This document shows, piece by piece, positions 1-7,861 of a stretch of 37,625 nucleotides of DNA. Source of the stretch: Erysipelotrichaceae bacterium (GTDB taxonomy: Bacteria > Bacillota_I > Bacilli_A > Erysipelotrichales > Erysipelotrichaceae); assembly GCA_900759455.1 (NCBI GenBank), contig CAAEVI010000119.1, positions 1 through 37,625 on the forward strand, given 5' to 3'. Position 1 is the stretch's first letter. Each line of letters starts with the position of its first letter. The position numbers and the translations under genes were made by a program. The notes under the pieces were generated by a model. It had not been told where the DNA came from, did not search any database, and saw only the letters and a program-made list of their open reading frames with translations.

Positions 1-1
1 G

Positions 2-31
2 GCCTCACATTTCGGAAAAGATGTCAAGTAA
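2..31 (+). CDS. C-terminal tail of a truncated CDS, possibly a transposase
   Basis: The first bases read in one frame as ASHFGKDVK followed by TAA, and the frame is open to the window edge. A hairpin follows directly (35-65), then a 21-base sequence that recurs inverted at the other end of the window beside another frame tail. That arrangement is what the 3' end of an insertion element looks like. The stretch is too short to name a family, and it may not be coding at all. Confidence 0.3.
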   Translation, partial: ASHFGKDVK

Positions 32-34
32 AAA

Positions 35-65
35 AAGAGTGCACATCATAAAAATGTACACTCTT
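35..65. terminator. Hairpin, probable terminator at the left element end
   Basis: Arms 35-46 and 54-65 pair over 12 positions with one mismatch around a 7-base loop. On the minus strand the stem is followed by seven T; on the plus strand it follows the stop codon at 29-31 directly. It could end the plus-strand frame, minus-strand transcription, or both. Confidence 0.5.
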
Positions 66-76
66 ATTATTTCATC

Positions 77-97
77 TTAACTTAATGACATTGGGGC
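77..97. repeat. 21-bp inverted repeat, left copy
   Basis: The 21 bases at 77-97 are the exact reverse complement of 37507-37527 near the other edge. In both places the order going outward is repeat, hairpin, stop codon, open frame. The flanking bases differ, so this is a shared end of two related elements, not a duplicated gene. The family was not identified. Confidence 0.7.
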
Positions 98-120
98 AAT
101 GCCCTTTTTCATTTTTCCTA

Positions 121-175
121 AAAACCAGCCGCTGACGAAGTGAACCCTTTCCGGCCCCAGACAGCGGCTGGTTTT
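121..175 (-). terminator. Terminator after mreB
   Basis: Arms 121-134 and 162-175 are perfect 14-base complements around a 27-base loop. On the minus strand the stem ends in a short T run. It starts about 10 bases after the mreB stop codon and closes the lepB-mreB transcript. Confidence 0.75.
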
Positions 176-184
176 ATTTATGTA

Positions 185-1156
185 TTAATGCAGCTGCTCG
201 AGCATGATGCTGCAGCCGTCAACGACACAGCGCAGCGCGTTTTCAGCCACGTAGACCGGAATCTGAAGCTCATTGCGCAGACGCACATCGAAATTCTTCA
301 ACAGAGCGCCTCCTCCTGTCATCACGATGCCTCTTTGAACGATATCGGCAGCAAGTTCCGGTGGTGTGATTTCCAGTACCGTACGTACCGCACGGACAAT
401 TTCATCCACAGAAGCACGCAAAGCGGATTCGATTTCATTGGAGTTCACTTCCACAGATACCGGCAGCCCGCTCTCCAGTGCCAATCCACTGACCTGCATG
501 GTCAGCGGTACTTCCAGCGGCAGAGCTGAACCGATGCGGATCTTAACTTCTTCCGCCATCTGCTCACCGATGGCAAGCTTGCGGTATTTGCGCAGATAAT
601 CCAGGATCAGCTGCGTGAAACGGTTACCGGCCACTTTCAGTGAAGTCGAGCAGACGATATCGCCCAGTGAAAGCACCGCGATATCACTGGTTCCTCCACC
701 GATATCCAGTACCATGCTTCCGCAGGCTCTTCCGATATCAAGACCGGCACCTACAGCCGCAACCTTCGGCTCTTCTTCCAGATAGACGCGCTTTGCTCCT
801 GCACGGTAAGCACAGTCGCGAATCGCATTTTTTTCCACCGTCGTAATATTGGTCGGATGACAGATCAAAATGATGTTCTTACGGAACATTCCCTGCAGAT
901 TACACTGTTTGAAAAAATAGTTCAGCAGCATCTCTGTTGCTTCGAAATCGGCGATGACCCCGTCCTTCAGCGGACGGATCGTAATCATGCTGCCAGGCGT
1001 ACGGCCCAGCATTTCTTTTGCTTCTTTACCTGCCGCAATGCATTTCTTTGTCTGTGCATCGACAGTTAAAACAGATGGCTCATCAATAACAACTCCCTCG
1101 TTGTCCACACAGATGAGCAAGTTTGTCGTACCTAAATCAATCCCTACTTTGCGCAT
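185..1156 (-). CDS. mreB: MreB/Mbl-family rod-shape actin homologue
   Basis: A 323-residue bacterial actin that assembles under the membrane and directs lateral cell-wall synthesis. The first phosphate-binding motif, IDLGTTN, is near the N-terminus and the second, DIGGGTSDIAV, is mid-protein; the C-terminal half has the GGGALL adenosine loop. Length is normal for MreB/Mbl. A GTG nine bases upstream is in frame, but GAGGAG at 1165-1170 sits eight bases before ATG 1156, so ATG 1156 is preferred. It lies 20 bases behind the signal peptidase gene and shares its transcript. MreC and MreD are not in the window, so this may be a secondary paralogue (Mbl or MreBH type); which one cannot be told by eye. 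Confidence 0.93.
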   Translation of the reverse strand: MRKVGIDLGTTNLLICVDNEGVVIDEPSVLTVDAQTKKCIAAGKEAKEMLGRTPGSMITIRPLKDGVIADFEATEMLLNYFFKQCNLQGMFRKNIILICHPTNITTVEKNAIRDCAYRAGAKRVYLEEEPKVAAVGAGLDIGRACGSMVLDIGGGTSDIAVLSLGDIVCSTSLKVAGNRFTQLILDYLRKYRKLAIGEQMAEEVKIRIGSALPLEVPLTMQVSGLALESGLPVSVEVNSNEIESALRASVDEIVRAVRTVLEITPPELAADIVQRGIVMTGGGALLKNFDVRLRNELQIPVYVAENALRCVVDGCSIMLEQLH

Positions 1157-1176
1157 TCCACTCACTCCTCGTATAT

Positions 1177-1755
1177 TTATACCAGTTTGATCCGATTAAA
1201 CGGGAAAATTACCAACAGATCCTTCGAAATGATGTCACTTCGATGAAAAGGTCCAAAATATCTTGAATCGGTTGACCCGGTTCGGTTATCACCCATCAGA
1301 AAATACTCGTCGGGTCCCAATTTTTCTTCATACACATCCATATCGGAATGATGTTTGATTGGGTCATCGATGATATAGTCCTCAACGATCGTTGTCCCGT
1401 TCACCGTCAGCACCCCGTCTTTATACGAGATGGTGTCTCCGGGAATACCCACGACCCGCTTGACGATTTCTCCTTCTTCACTCTGTGCCACGACAATATC
1501 GAAACGGTCAATCGAACCTCCCAGCACGATCGACAGGCGATTAGAGATACAGATGTCAAAATCATTGAGGGTAGGATTCATACTCGTACCACGAACAACA
1601 ACAGGCTTCGCTATGTAGCTGGTTACCGTCAGGATGATGGCAACACCGATCACATAGTATTTTAACAAGGAAAAAATTTGTTTCGTCAATGGCATGATAG
1701 CTTCAAGATTCCGTTTTATTCTTTTTTGCCCGGTATTCGACGCCCTTCTTGCCAT
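1177..1755 (-). CDS. lepB: Signal peptidase I
   Basis: A 192-residue membrane protease that removes signal peptides from exported preproteins. One N-terminal membrane segment (about residues 30-50) is followed by the catalytic serine box GTSMNPTL (Ser58), the lysine box VKRVVGIPGD (Lys99) and the conserved box GDNRTGSTDSRYFG. This is the single-anchor Gram-positive SipS type. ATG 1755 is chosen because GGGGGA stands eight bases before it; the open frame runs 31 codons further upstream through sequence with no family similarity. It is the first gene of a two-gene operon with mreB. Confidence 0.95.
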   Translation of the reverse strand: MARRASNTGQKRIKRNLEAIMPLTKQIFSLLKYYVIGVAIILTVTSYIAKPVVVRGTSMNPTLNDFDICISNRLSIVLGGSIDRFDIVVAQSEEGEIVKRVVGIPGDTISYKDGVLTVNGTTIVEDYIIDDPIKHHSDMDVYEEKLGPDEYFLMGDNRTGSTDSRYFGPFHRSDIISKDLLVIFPFNRIKLV

Positions 1756-1862
1756 AACAGCGGTCCCCCTTTCCTCGTCATAACTGCCCTGTATACATCC
1801 TGTGACAACTTGTATGTCCCAACAATCACCCGCCTTTAGAAATAACATTCTGATTCTATCCT

Positions 1863-1890
1863 ATTATAGCATAGAGCAACCTTTTTTCAC
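1863..1890 (-). promoter_or_regulatory. Promoter of lepB-mreB
   Basis: On the minus strand TATAAT occupies 1863-1868 with an extended TGC in front of it, and GTGAAA at 1885-1890 is a fair -35 at 16 bases. The leader to ATG 1755 would be about 100 bases. No regulatory structure was recognised in it. Confidence 0.6.
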
Positions 1891-2042
1891 CCCCTTACTT
1901 ACCATTATTTTTGTTTCATTTTTGTAAGTCAGACGCACCTTTACATTCCGTTTTCACAAATGTTTTTTCATTTATTTTTTCTGTTCTTTTTCCCGGAATT
2001 GCGATACACTATTTTATGCAGAAAAAGCAAGGAGGATACACC

Positions 2043-3245
2043 ATGAAATCACTTAAAGAGCTTTTTCGCATCGGTCCCGGACCTTCCAGTTCACATACGA
2101 TCGGCCCTCAGCGTGCCTGTCTGGAAATGCTGAAGCGTTCGCCCGATGCAGATCATTTTCGTGTCACTCTGTATGGCTCCCTCGCCCTGACCGGGAAAGG
2201 ACATTTGACAGATGCGATCATTGAAAAAACACTGGCTCCTAAACCATGTGAGATCATCATGAACTATACTGACACAATGCCTCATCCCAACACACTGACA
2301 TTGTGTGCCTATGACAGGGATGACCGGCTGCTGAACACACTGACCGTCTATTCGATCGGCGGCGGCGCCATTGAGATCGAAGGAGAAAAAAGTGCGGAAG
2401 GACAAAGTATTTATCCGCATCATTCTCTGGATGAGATCATGCAGTACTGTCATGAAGAAAATGTTGACTTTTGCGCCTATGTGGATCGCTTCGAGGGAGA
2501 AAACATCAATGTTTACCTGAATGACATCCTGATTCAGATGTGCCGAACGGTCGATACCGGCCTCAATACGGCAGGCATCCTGCCCGGAAAACTGAATATG
2601 GAACGCATTGCACGCTCTTTGCTGCAGGAAGCGATCACCTGCGAGGGCAGCGAGCGGGAAAAACTGCTGCTGAGCGCCTATGCCTATGCTGCCAGCGAGG
2701 AAAACGCTGCCGGCGGCATGACCGTTACCGCCCCGACCCTGGGAAGCAGCGGCCTTTTACCGTCTTTGTTGTACTATTATTACTACGACCTGAAACGGCA
2801 GCGCGAAGAGCTTGTCAATGCGCTGAAAGTTGCCGGACTGATCGGAAACCTGATCAAATATAATGCGACCATTTCCGGTGCGCAGGGCGGATGTCAGGCC
2901 GAACTCGGAGCTGCCTGCTCCATGGGGGCCGCCATGATCGCCTACCTGATGGGATTGAGCATGGATCAAATTGAATACGCCGCGGAAATGGGGATCGAGC
3001 ATCATCTCGGTCTGACCTGCGATCCGGTCGGCGGCTATGTAATGATCCCGTGCATCGAACGAAACGCAGTCTGTGCGCTTCGTGCGATCGATGCCGCAGT
3101 ATTGGCTAAACATCTGCGTAAAGTACATAAGAACCGTGTCAGCTTCGATATGGTCGTGGAAACGATGAACAAGACCGGCATGAAACTGCCGATCGAACTA
3201 AAAGAAAGTGCGCTGGGCGGACTTGCCAGCGTCATTAAGATCTAA
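2043..3245 (+). CDS. sdaA: L-serine ammonia-lyase (dehydratase), iron-sulfur dependent, single chain
   Basis: Deaminates L-serine to pyruvate and ammonia with a [4Fe-4S] cluster. The 400-residue chain starts with the family motif FRIGPGPSSSHTIGP (beta domain). The alpha domain carries the cysteine-containing cluster motifs SGAQGGCQAELGAAC, LTCDPVGGYV and IPCIERNAVCA. Bacillus splits these domains into SdaAB and SdaAA; here they are one chain, as in the E. coli type but about 50 residues shorter. ATG 2043 is preferred because AAGGAGG at 2029-2035 is eight bases away; the open frame upstream has no family content. It is monocistronic, bounded by a bidirectional terminator, and feeds pyruvate metabolism. 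Confidence 0.95.
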   Translation: MKSLKELFRIGPGPSSSHTIGPQRACLEMLKRSPDADHFRVTLYGSLALTGKGHLTDAIIEKTLAPKPCEIIMNYTDTMPHPNTLTLCAYDRDDRLLNTLTVYSIGGGAIEIEGEKSAEGQSIYPHHSLDEIMQYCHEENVDFCAYVDRFEGENINVYLNDILIQMCRTVDTGLNTAGILPGKLNMERIARSLLQEAITCEGSEREKLLLSAYAYAASEENAAGGMTVTAPTLGSSGLLPSLLYYYYYDLKRQREELVNALKVAGLIGNLIKYNATISGAQGGCQAELGAACSMGAAMIAYLMGLSMDQIEYAAEMGIEHHLGLTCDPVGGYVMIPCIERNAVCALRAIDAAVLAKHLRKVHKNRVSFDMVVETMNKTGMKLPIELKESALGGLASVIKI

Positions 3246-3290
3246 AAAAAACATAGGCGGCAGGCTGACGGCTGCTTCCTATGTTTTTTT
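3245..3290. terminator. Bidirectional terminator between sdaA and the Tim44-like gene
   Basis: Arms 3245-3257 and 3278-3290 are perfect 13-base complements, with A-rich and T-rich outer ends that give a U run on either strand. The stop codon of the converging minus-strand gene (3289-3291) lies in the distal arm. Confidence 0.85.
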
Positions 3291-4050
3291 ATTTTTCCTG
3301 ATCAGAAAGATCCTCACTGTAGTCAGTAAACTGTGTCAGATCTTTTTCATTTTTCTGCGCGACCTCATCCAGGACAAAAATGCCGTTGCGTCTGGTAAAG
3401 CGCCAGTATTCCACAAAGGTCTCTGCTATGCTGGAACCTTCTTTGTATTCATTGCTGTCTGTATCGATCGTATAATCGATCATTCTTCCCTTGATATAAT
3501 ACCAGCAGAAGTCTTTTGTATCATCCTTGAAATCATTGACGCTGACGATCTTCAGATCCAGCAGTTCGATGTCTTTCAAGATATTTTTTTCATGGCTGAT
3601 TTCCATGAACGAAAGTTTTGTGCACCAGCGATCATAAAGATCCTCGCTCAGCAGTTCCTTCAAGGTGTCACGGTCCATATCGCTCCATGCCTGCTGCACC
3701 GCAAAATATACATCTTTGACACGCTGGTCAAGCACTTCCTCATTCCAACGATAATCCATATCATCGATTTTTTTCAGCATCCGGGCGGAAGTTCTCTTCT
3801 TCTTATGCAGATGCACCGCAAAAATGATACCGCCGGCTCCGGCCATGATGAAAAAGCCGCCCTGAACCACCAGACTTTCAAGCAGGGATGTCCGCCGGTG
3901 CGGATAGCCGCTGCCGCCGGAATGGGAAGAGGAACCTCCCCCGCCTGAGCCGCCTCCTCCTCCGCCGCCTCCGCCGCCGGCACGTGCATATACATTTTGC
4001 GGCGTGCAGAGCAAAAGCAGACATAGGATACAAAATACAATTTTTTTCAT
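3289..4050 (-). CDS. Secreted/membrane Tim44-like domain protein with Gly-rich linker
   Basis: A 253-residue exported protein of unknown role. Residues 1-22 look like a signal peptide, about 24-49 are an almost pure Gly/Ser low-complexity linker, and about 62-81 are a second hydrophobic segment. The rest, about 95-230, resembles the Tim44-like/calcium-channel-inhibitor fold: helical start with WNEEVLDQRVKDVYFAVQQAW, then a sheet rich in acidic and aromatic residues with a WRFTRRNGIFVLDEV strand. In bacteria such domains are usually membrane-tethered with no assigned function. Its start overlaps the stop of the upstream kinase gene by four bases (ATGA), so the two are translationally coupled. 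Confidence 0.75.
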   Translation of the reverse strand: MKKIVFCILCLLLLCTPQNVYARAGGGGGGGGGGSGGGGSSSHSGGSGYPHRRTSLLESLVVQGGFFIMAGAGGIIFAVHLHKKKRTSARMLKKIDDMDYRWNEEVLDQRVKDVYFAVQQAWSDMDRDTLKELLSEDLYDRWCTKLSFMEISHEKNILKDIELLDLKIVSVNDFKDDTKDFCWYYIKGRMIDYTIDTDSNEYKEGSSIAETFVEYWRFTRRNGIFVLDEVAQKNEKDLTQFTDYSEDLSDQEK

Positions 4051-4547
4051 TCTAGAGCACCGCTTTCTATCTGTTCGAGCAATACCTGTTCTTCCTCATC
4101 AAAATCCTCAAACCAGGAATCAAAACGATCCAGCTTATCTTCACTGATCACATAAGCGCACGATTTTCGGGCAAGCACCTGTTCATTCCGTTTACGAAGG
4201 CGCTGTCGACGAATTTCCTTTTTACACTCCACACAGATCAGGCGAAGCGGCAGATGATTTTCCCGGCAATAGGAAATAACCTGTTTTCGGGAGGAGCGGA
4301 CCCAGTGTCCGTGATCGATAATGACCGTGACATCTGCCTGCAGCAAAGGCTGCAGCAGTGTCAGAAAATAATCCCTGATCTGCGCTTCCAGCTGCTGCAA
4401 AGCAGCCGGCCCCTCGCACTTTGTCCGCATTCTCACGACAAGATCATCGACAGACAGGATCACGGCACGTTTTTGCTGAGCCAGCCGGTTCGCATACGTG
4501 CTCTTGCCGGCAGCCACCTTTCCGCACAGCAAAATCACCTCTGCCAT
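4047..4547 (-). CDS. P-loop kinase-like ATP-binding protein (AAA_33 type)
   Basis: A 166-residue cytoplasmic protein with a Walker A motif GKVAAGKST near residue 11, a VDDL acid motif about 20 residues later, and an IIDHGHW strand, as in small-molecule and polynucleotide kinases and zeta-toxin-like folds. A basic segment RRQRLRKRNEQ late in the chain could be the lid. The substrate is unknown; no antitoxin gene is beside it. ATG 4547 is preferred over an in-frame GTG three codons upstream because AAGAG lies about ten bases before the ATG. It sits 22 bases behind the DUF362 gene and overlaps the Tim44-like gene. Confidence 0.7.
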   Translation of the reverse strand: MAEVILLCGKVAAGKSTYANRLAQQKRAVILSVDDLVVRMRTKCEGPAALQQLEAQIRDYFLTLLQPLLQADVTVIIDHGHWVRSSRKQVISYCRENHLPLRLICVECKKEIRRQRLRKRNEQVLARKSCAYVISEDKLDRFDSWFEDFDEEEQVLLEQIESGALE

Positions 4548-4569
4548 CGGATCCACACTCTTTTCTGCA

Positions 4570-5697
4570 TCATTTGACTTCGATCAGCTCATAGCTACGG
4601 CTGCCCAAGCCGATCTTTTCTCCGTGTTCCAGACAAGTTTCCCATTCGCTTTCCGGTGTCGTATTCTGGAAATGATCATGGTGATCATGGAAGCCCGGCT
4701 CATGCATGCGCTCATCCAGCAGGCTTCCATGCATCGGCTGTGCCGCATTGCATGTATCCGCACATGCCTGATCCAGCGCAATCGGATCAAAGCTTGCAAA
4801 CATACCGATATTAGGCAGAATGGCCACATCATTTTCCCCGTGACAGTCACAATACGGAGAAACATCGATCACCAGGGAAATATGGAAACACGGGCGGCCG
4901 TCCACGACGGCTTTGGTATACTCGGCCATTTTCTTGTTCAGTTCAGCGATCGCCGAGCTGTTGCTGTTATAAATCGCATCAAAATTACATGCCCCCAGGC
5001 ATCGACCGCAGCCGACACACTTTTCATGGTCTATGGATGCTTTCCTGTCTTCACCAAAAGAGATAGCGCCGTGCGCGCAGTTGCGTGCGCAGGTCTTGCA
5101 GCCGACACATTTGTCATGATCGACGTTCGGCTTCCCGCTGCGATGCATTTCCATCTTTCCGCCGCGGCTTCCGCATCCCATGCCGATATTTTTGATGCAG
5201 CCGCCAAAACCGGTCATTTCGTGTTCCTTGAAATGGGTCAGTGAAATAAAGACATCTGCATCCATGATGGCCTTTCCGATTTTTGCCTCTTTGACATATT
5301 CACCGCCGGCAACCGGAACAAAGACATCATCGGTTCCTTTCAGACCGTCTCCGATGATCACATGACAGCCGGTCGACAGCAGATTAAAGCCGTTTTCATA
5401 AGCGCTGGACAGATGCTCCAGTGCATCCTTTCGTCTTCCCACATACAATGTGTTGCAGTCCGTCAGAAACGGGCGTCCGCCCAGTTCCCTGACCACATCG
5501 GCAACTGCTTTTGCGTAATTCGGACGCAGATAGGACAGATTTCCCGGTTCTCCGAAATGCATTTTGATCGCCGTCATCTTCTTATCGAAATCAATCGTAG
5601 CGATACCGGCACGGCGGATCAGTTTCTGCAGCTTCTGCGGCAGACTTGTACCGACACTGACACGCATGTCCGTAAAATAAACTTTGCTTTTTTCCAT
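4570..5697 (-). CDS. DUF362 domain protein with two 4Fe-4S ferredoxin motifs
   Basis: A 375-residue cytoplasmic iron-sulfur protein. The N-terminal 190 residues and the C-terminal segment after the clusters match the DUF362 layout (KMHFGEPGN, FLTDCNTLY, FKEHEMTGFGGCIKNIGMG). In between are two CxxCxxCxxxC motifs (Cys197/200/203/207 and Cys227/230/233/237), giving two [4Fe-4S] clusters. The biochemical role of DUF362 is not established; electron transfer is a reasonable inference. The His-rich tail (FHDHHDHF) may bind metal. ATG 5697 has AAGGAAGG six bases upstream; an ATG six codons earlier lacks one. Confidence 0.88.
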   Translation of the reverse strand: MEKSKVYFTDMRVSVGTSLPQKLQKLIRRAGIATIDFDKKMTAIKMHFGEPGNLSYLRPNYAKAVADVVRELGGRPFLTDCNTLYVGRRKDALEHLSSAYENGFNLLSTGCHVIIGDGLKGTDDVFVPVAGGEYVKEAKIGKAIMDADVFISLTHFKEHEMTGFGGCIKNIGMGCGSRGGKMEMHRSGKPNVDHDKCVGCKTCARNCAHGAISFGEDRKASIDHEKCVGCGRCLGACNFDAIYNSNSSAIAELNKKMAEYTKAVVDGRPCFHISLVIDVSPYCDCHGENDVAILPNIGMFASFDPIALDQACADTCNAAQPMHGSLLDERMHEPGFHDHHDHFQNTTPESEWETCLEHGEKIGLGSRSYELIEVK

Positions 5698-5767
5698 TTT
5701 CAGCCTTCCTTTCATCAGAAAAGCCGTACCCCTTTGCAGCCTCTTTTTTATTATTGTAGCGCTGATT

Positions 5768-6532
5768 TTACATCATTTCCATTATAATCTTTATAAACAG
5801 GATCACCAGTACGACGATAATGATCGGGCGCACGATGCGGATACCGTTTTTCATGACCAGCGTACTGCCCAGATAGTTTCCGGCAATGCTGCACAAAGCG
5901 GCAGGCAGACCAAGCAGGAACAAAACCTGGCCATTCAGCAGAAAGACAAACAGTGACATGACATTGCTTGCCAGATTAATGACCTTGGCGTTTCCATTGG
6001 CAATCGTTACATTCATGCCGGCAAAAGCCGTAAACAGCAGGATCAGAAAAGTCCCTGTGCCCGGTCCGTAAAAACCGTCATACATCCCGACGACAAAGGC
6101 ACTGAGGGCAACAACTTTCAGCACCTGGCGTTTCGGCAGGTCGACTTCGCCCTCTGTTTCCTTCAGTCCTTTTCCGTTTAAGACATGCCAGGCAACAAAC
6201 GGAAGCAGCGGGATCATGATAATGCGAATCAGATTTTCACTTGCCATCAAAGACAGATTGGATCCGATGGCGGAACCAAGCAATGCACACCCTACTCCCA
6301 TCAGTGCGGCATCCGGCTGAATGAGACGACGCCTGTAAAAGCGAAACGCAGCTACCAGCGTACCGATGGAAGAAGATAATTTATTTGTTGCAATCGCCAT
6401 GTGGGCAGGCACACCTGCAAAAAAATAGGCCGGAAGAGAAATCAGTCCTCCGCCCCCGGCAATAGCATCGATCAGCCCGGCAAGAAAAACAAGCGGACAG
6501 ACGATCAACAAAGTCTGCAGCGTTATTTCCAT
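5768..6532 (-). CDS. TSUP (TauE/SafE) family membrane permease
   Basis: A 254-residue integral membrane protein of the sulfite-exporter/TSUP family, which moves sulfur-containing or other small organic anions. The family start is clear: GLIDAIAGGGGLISLP in the first helix, then ATNKLSSSIGT, and a repeat in the second half with MYDGFYGPGTGTF and NGNAKVINLASN. About seven to eight membrane segments are visible. The start at ATG 6532 is supported by GGGGA eight bases upstream and because an alternative ATG at 6565 falls inside the -10 box. It leads a probable operon with the DUF362, kinase and Tim44-like genes. The substrate cannot be inferred. Confidence 0.88.
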   Translation of the reverse strand: MEITLQTLLIVCPLVFLAGLIDAIAGGGGLISLPAYFFAGVPAHMAIATNKLSSSIGTLVAAFRFYRRRLIQPDAALMGVGCALLGSAIGSNLSLMASENLIRIIMIPLLPFVAWHVLNGKGLKETEGEVDLPKRQVLKVVALSAFVVGMYDGFYGPGTGTFLILLFTAFAGMNVTIANGNAKVINLASNVMSLFVFLLNGQVLFLLGLPAALCSIAGNYLGSTLVMKNGIRIVRPIIIVVLVILFIKIIMEMM

Positions 6533-6563
6533 TTTAATTTCCCCTTTTTTTACATACCGTTTC

Positions 6564-6592
6564 ATTATATTGATTTTGCCCCCCTGTTGCAA
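6564..6592 (-). promoter_or_regulatory. Promoter of the TSUP operon
   Basis: Minus-strand TTGCAA (6587-6592), 17 bases, TATAAT (6564-6569). It would start transcripts about 25 bases before ATG 6532, which confirms that start. Confidence 0.7.
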
Positions 6593-6658
6593 GTCCTGTT
6601 TTCTGCTTCATCCGCCCCTTTTAAAAGGCAATTCTTCCTCTGCTTTCGCTTTTAATCA

Positions 6659-6667
6659 TGTTATAAT
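6659..6667 (+). promoter_or_regulatory. Extended -10 promoter of the malic enzyme operon
   Basis: TGTTATAAT at 6659-6667 is a full TGn-TATAAT. No good -35 is visible 16-18 bases upstream, as is common for extended -10 promoters. GGGAGG follows at 6683-6688 before ATG 6698. Confidence 0.65.
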
Positions 6668-6697
6668 GTACAAGTAAATTATGGGAGGAACAAAGAT

Positions 6698-7861
6698 ATG
6701 GCAGATGTATATGAAGAATCACTGAAACTGCATGAAGAACATCATGGAAAGCTGGGCATCACTTCAAAAGTGAAAGTGGAAAATATGAAGGATCTCAGCC
6801 TTGCCTACACCCCGGGCGTGGCACAGCCCTGCCGTGAGATCCACAGGGACGAAAAGGAAGTTTACCGTTACAGCGCCAAAGGAAATCTGGTTGCCGTCGT
6901 CAGTGACGGAAGTGCGGTGCTCGGCCTTGGCAACATCGGGGCAAAAGCCGCTATGCCGGTCATGGAAGGAAAAGCCATTCTGTTCAAGGAATTCGCGGAT
7001 ATCGATGCTTTTCCGATCTGCCTGGATACACAAGACAGCGAAGAGATCATCAAGACCGTGAAATATCTCGCACCGACTTTCGGCGGGATCAATCTGGAAG
7101 ACATCAGTGCGCCGCGCTGCTTTGAAATCGAAACAAGGCTTCGCAAGGAACTGGATATCCCGGTTTTTCACGATGATCAGCACGGAACGGCAATCGTCGT
7201 CAGCGCCGGCATCTTGAACGCACTGCGTCTGGTGAACAAAACGATCGATACAGCACGTTTTGTTATCAACGGTGCGGGAAGCGCCGGGATCAGCATTGCC
7301 CGCCTGTTAATGGAAATCGGAGCCAAAAACATCACGATGGTCGATCGGCTGGGCATCCTTTGCGAAGGAGAGGAATGGATGAATCCCGCTCAGAAACAAA
7401 TGGCCGGGATCACTAACCGCGAACACCTTCGCGGCGATCTGAAAGAAGCAATGAAAGGACGCGATGTTTTCATCGGTGTCAGTGCGCCGAATATCGTAAC
7501 GGCCGACATGGTTGCCTCCATGAACAGTGATGCCATCGTCTTTGCCATGGCCAATCCGGTCCCGGAAATCATGCCGGATGAAGCGAAAAAAGGCGGTGCC
7601 CGTGTCGTAGCGACCGGACGAAGCGATTATCCGAATCAGATCAACAACGTACTGGTCTTCCCGGGAATCTTCCGCGGTGCCCTGGACGCACGGGCCGATG
7701 ACATCAGCGAAGAAATGAAAATTGCCGCCGCAAAAGCAATCGCTGCCATTGTCAGCGACGAAGAGCTCAACGAAAATTACATCATACCGGATGCCTTCAA
7801 TAAAAACGTGGTCAAAGTGGTGGCACAGGCCGTCAAAGAAGCGGCAGAGGCAAAGCGATGA
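6698..7861 (+). CDS. Malic enzyme, NAD(P)-dependent (malate to pyruvate)
   Basis: Oxidative decarboxylation of malate to pyruvate with NAD(P)+ and a divalent metal. The 387-residue chain is the short bacterial form. Residues 37-45 hold the catalytic tyrosine region (AYTPGVAQPC); SDGSAVLGLGNIGAKAAMPVMEGK covers the nucleotide and catalytic lysine motifs; FHDDQHGTA at 157-164 provides metal ligands; INGAGSAGISIARLL near 190-204 is the Rossmann dinucleotide site. Coenzyme preference cannot be fixed by eye. The ribosome site GGGAGGA lies about ten bases upstream. Its stop overlaps the next start (ATGA), coupling it to the fumarase subunits, so the operon would convert fumarate via malate to pyruvate. 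Confidence 0.95.
   Translation: MADVYEESLKLHEEHHGKLGITSKVKVENMKDLSLAYTPGVAQPCREIHRDEKEVYRYSAKGNLVAVVSDGSAVLGLGNIGAKAAMPVMEGKAILFKEFADIDAFPICLDTQDSEEIIKTVKYLAPTFGGINLEDISAPRCFEIETRLRKELDIPVFHDDQHGTAIVVSAGILNALRLVNKTIDTARFVINGAGSAGISIARLLMEIGAKNITMVDRLGILCEGEEWMNPAQKQMAGITNREHLRGDLKEAMKGRDVFIGVSAPNIVTADMVASMNSDAIVFAMANPVPEIMPDEAKKGGARVVATGRSDYPNQINNVLVFPGIFRGALDARADDISEEMKIAAAKAIAAIVSDEELNENYIIPDAFNKNVVKVVAQAVKEAAEAKR

Noticed and set aside
3208..3948. 246-codon plus-strand frame
   Set aside because: Lies antisense to the Tim44-like gene, has no ribosome site and no family features; the minus-strand protein has a signal peptide and a coupled start.
3907..3985. Gly-rich tract as a possible repeat-expansion or CRISPR-like element
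   Set aside because: It encodes the Gly/Ser linker of the Tim44-like protein in frame; there are no spacers or regular repeats.
4047..4547. P-loop kinase as a zeta-type toxin
   Set aside because: No epsilon-like antitoxin is adjacent and the gene is coupled to a membrane protein gene; a general kinase is the safer call.
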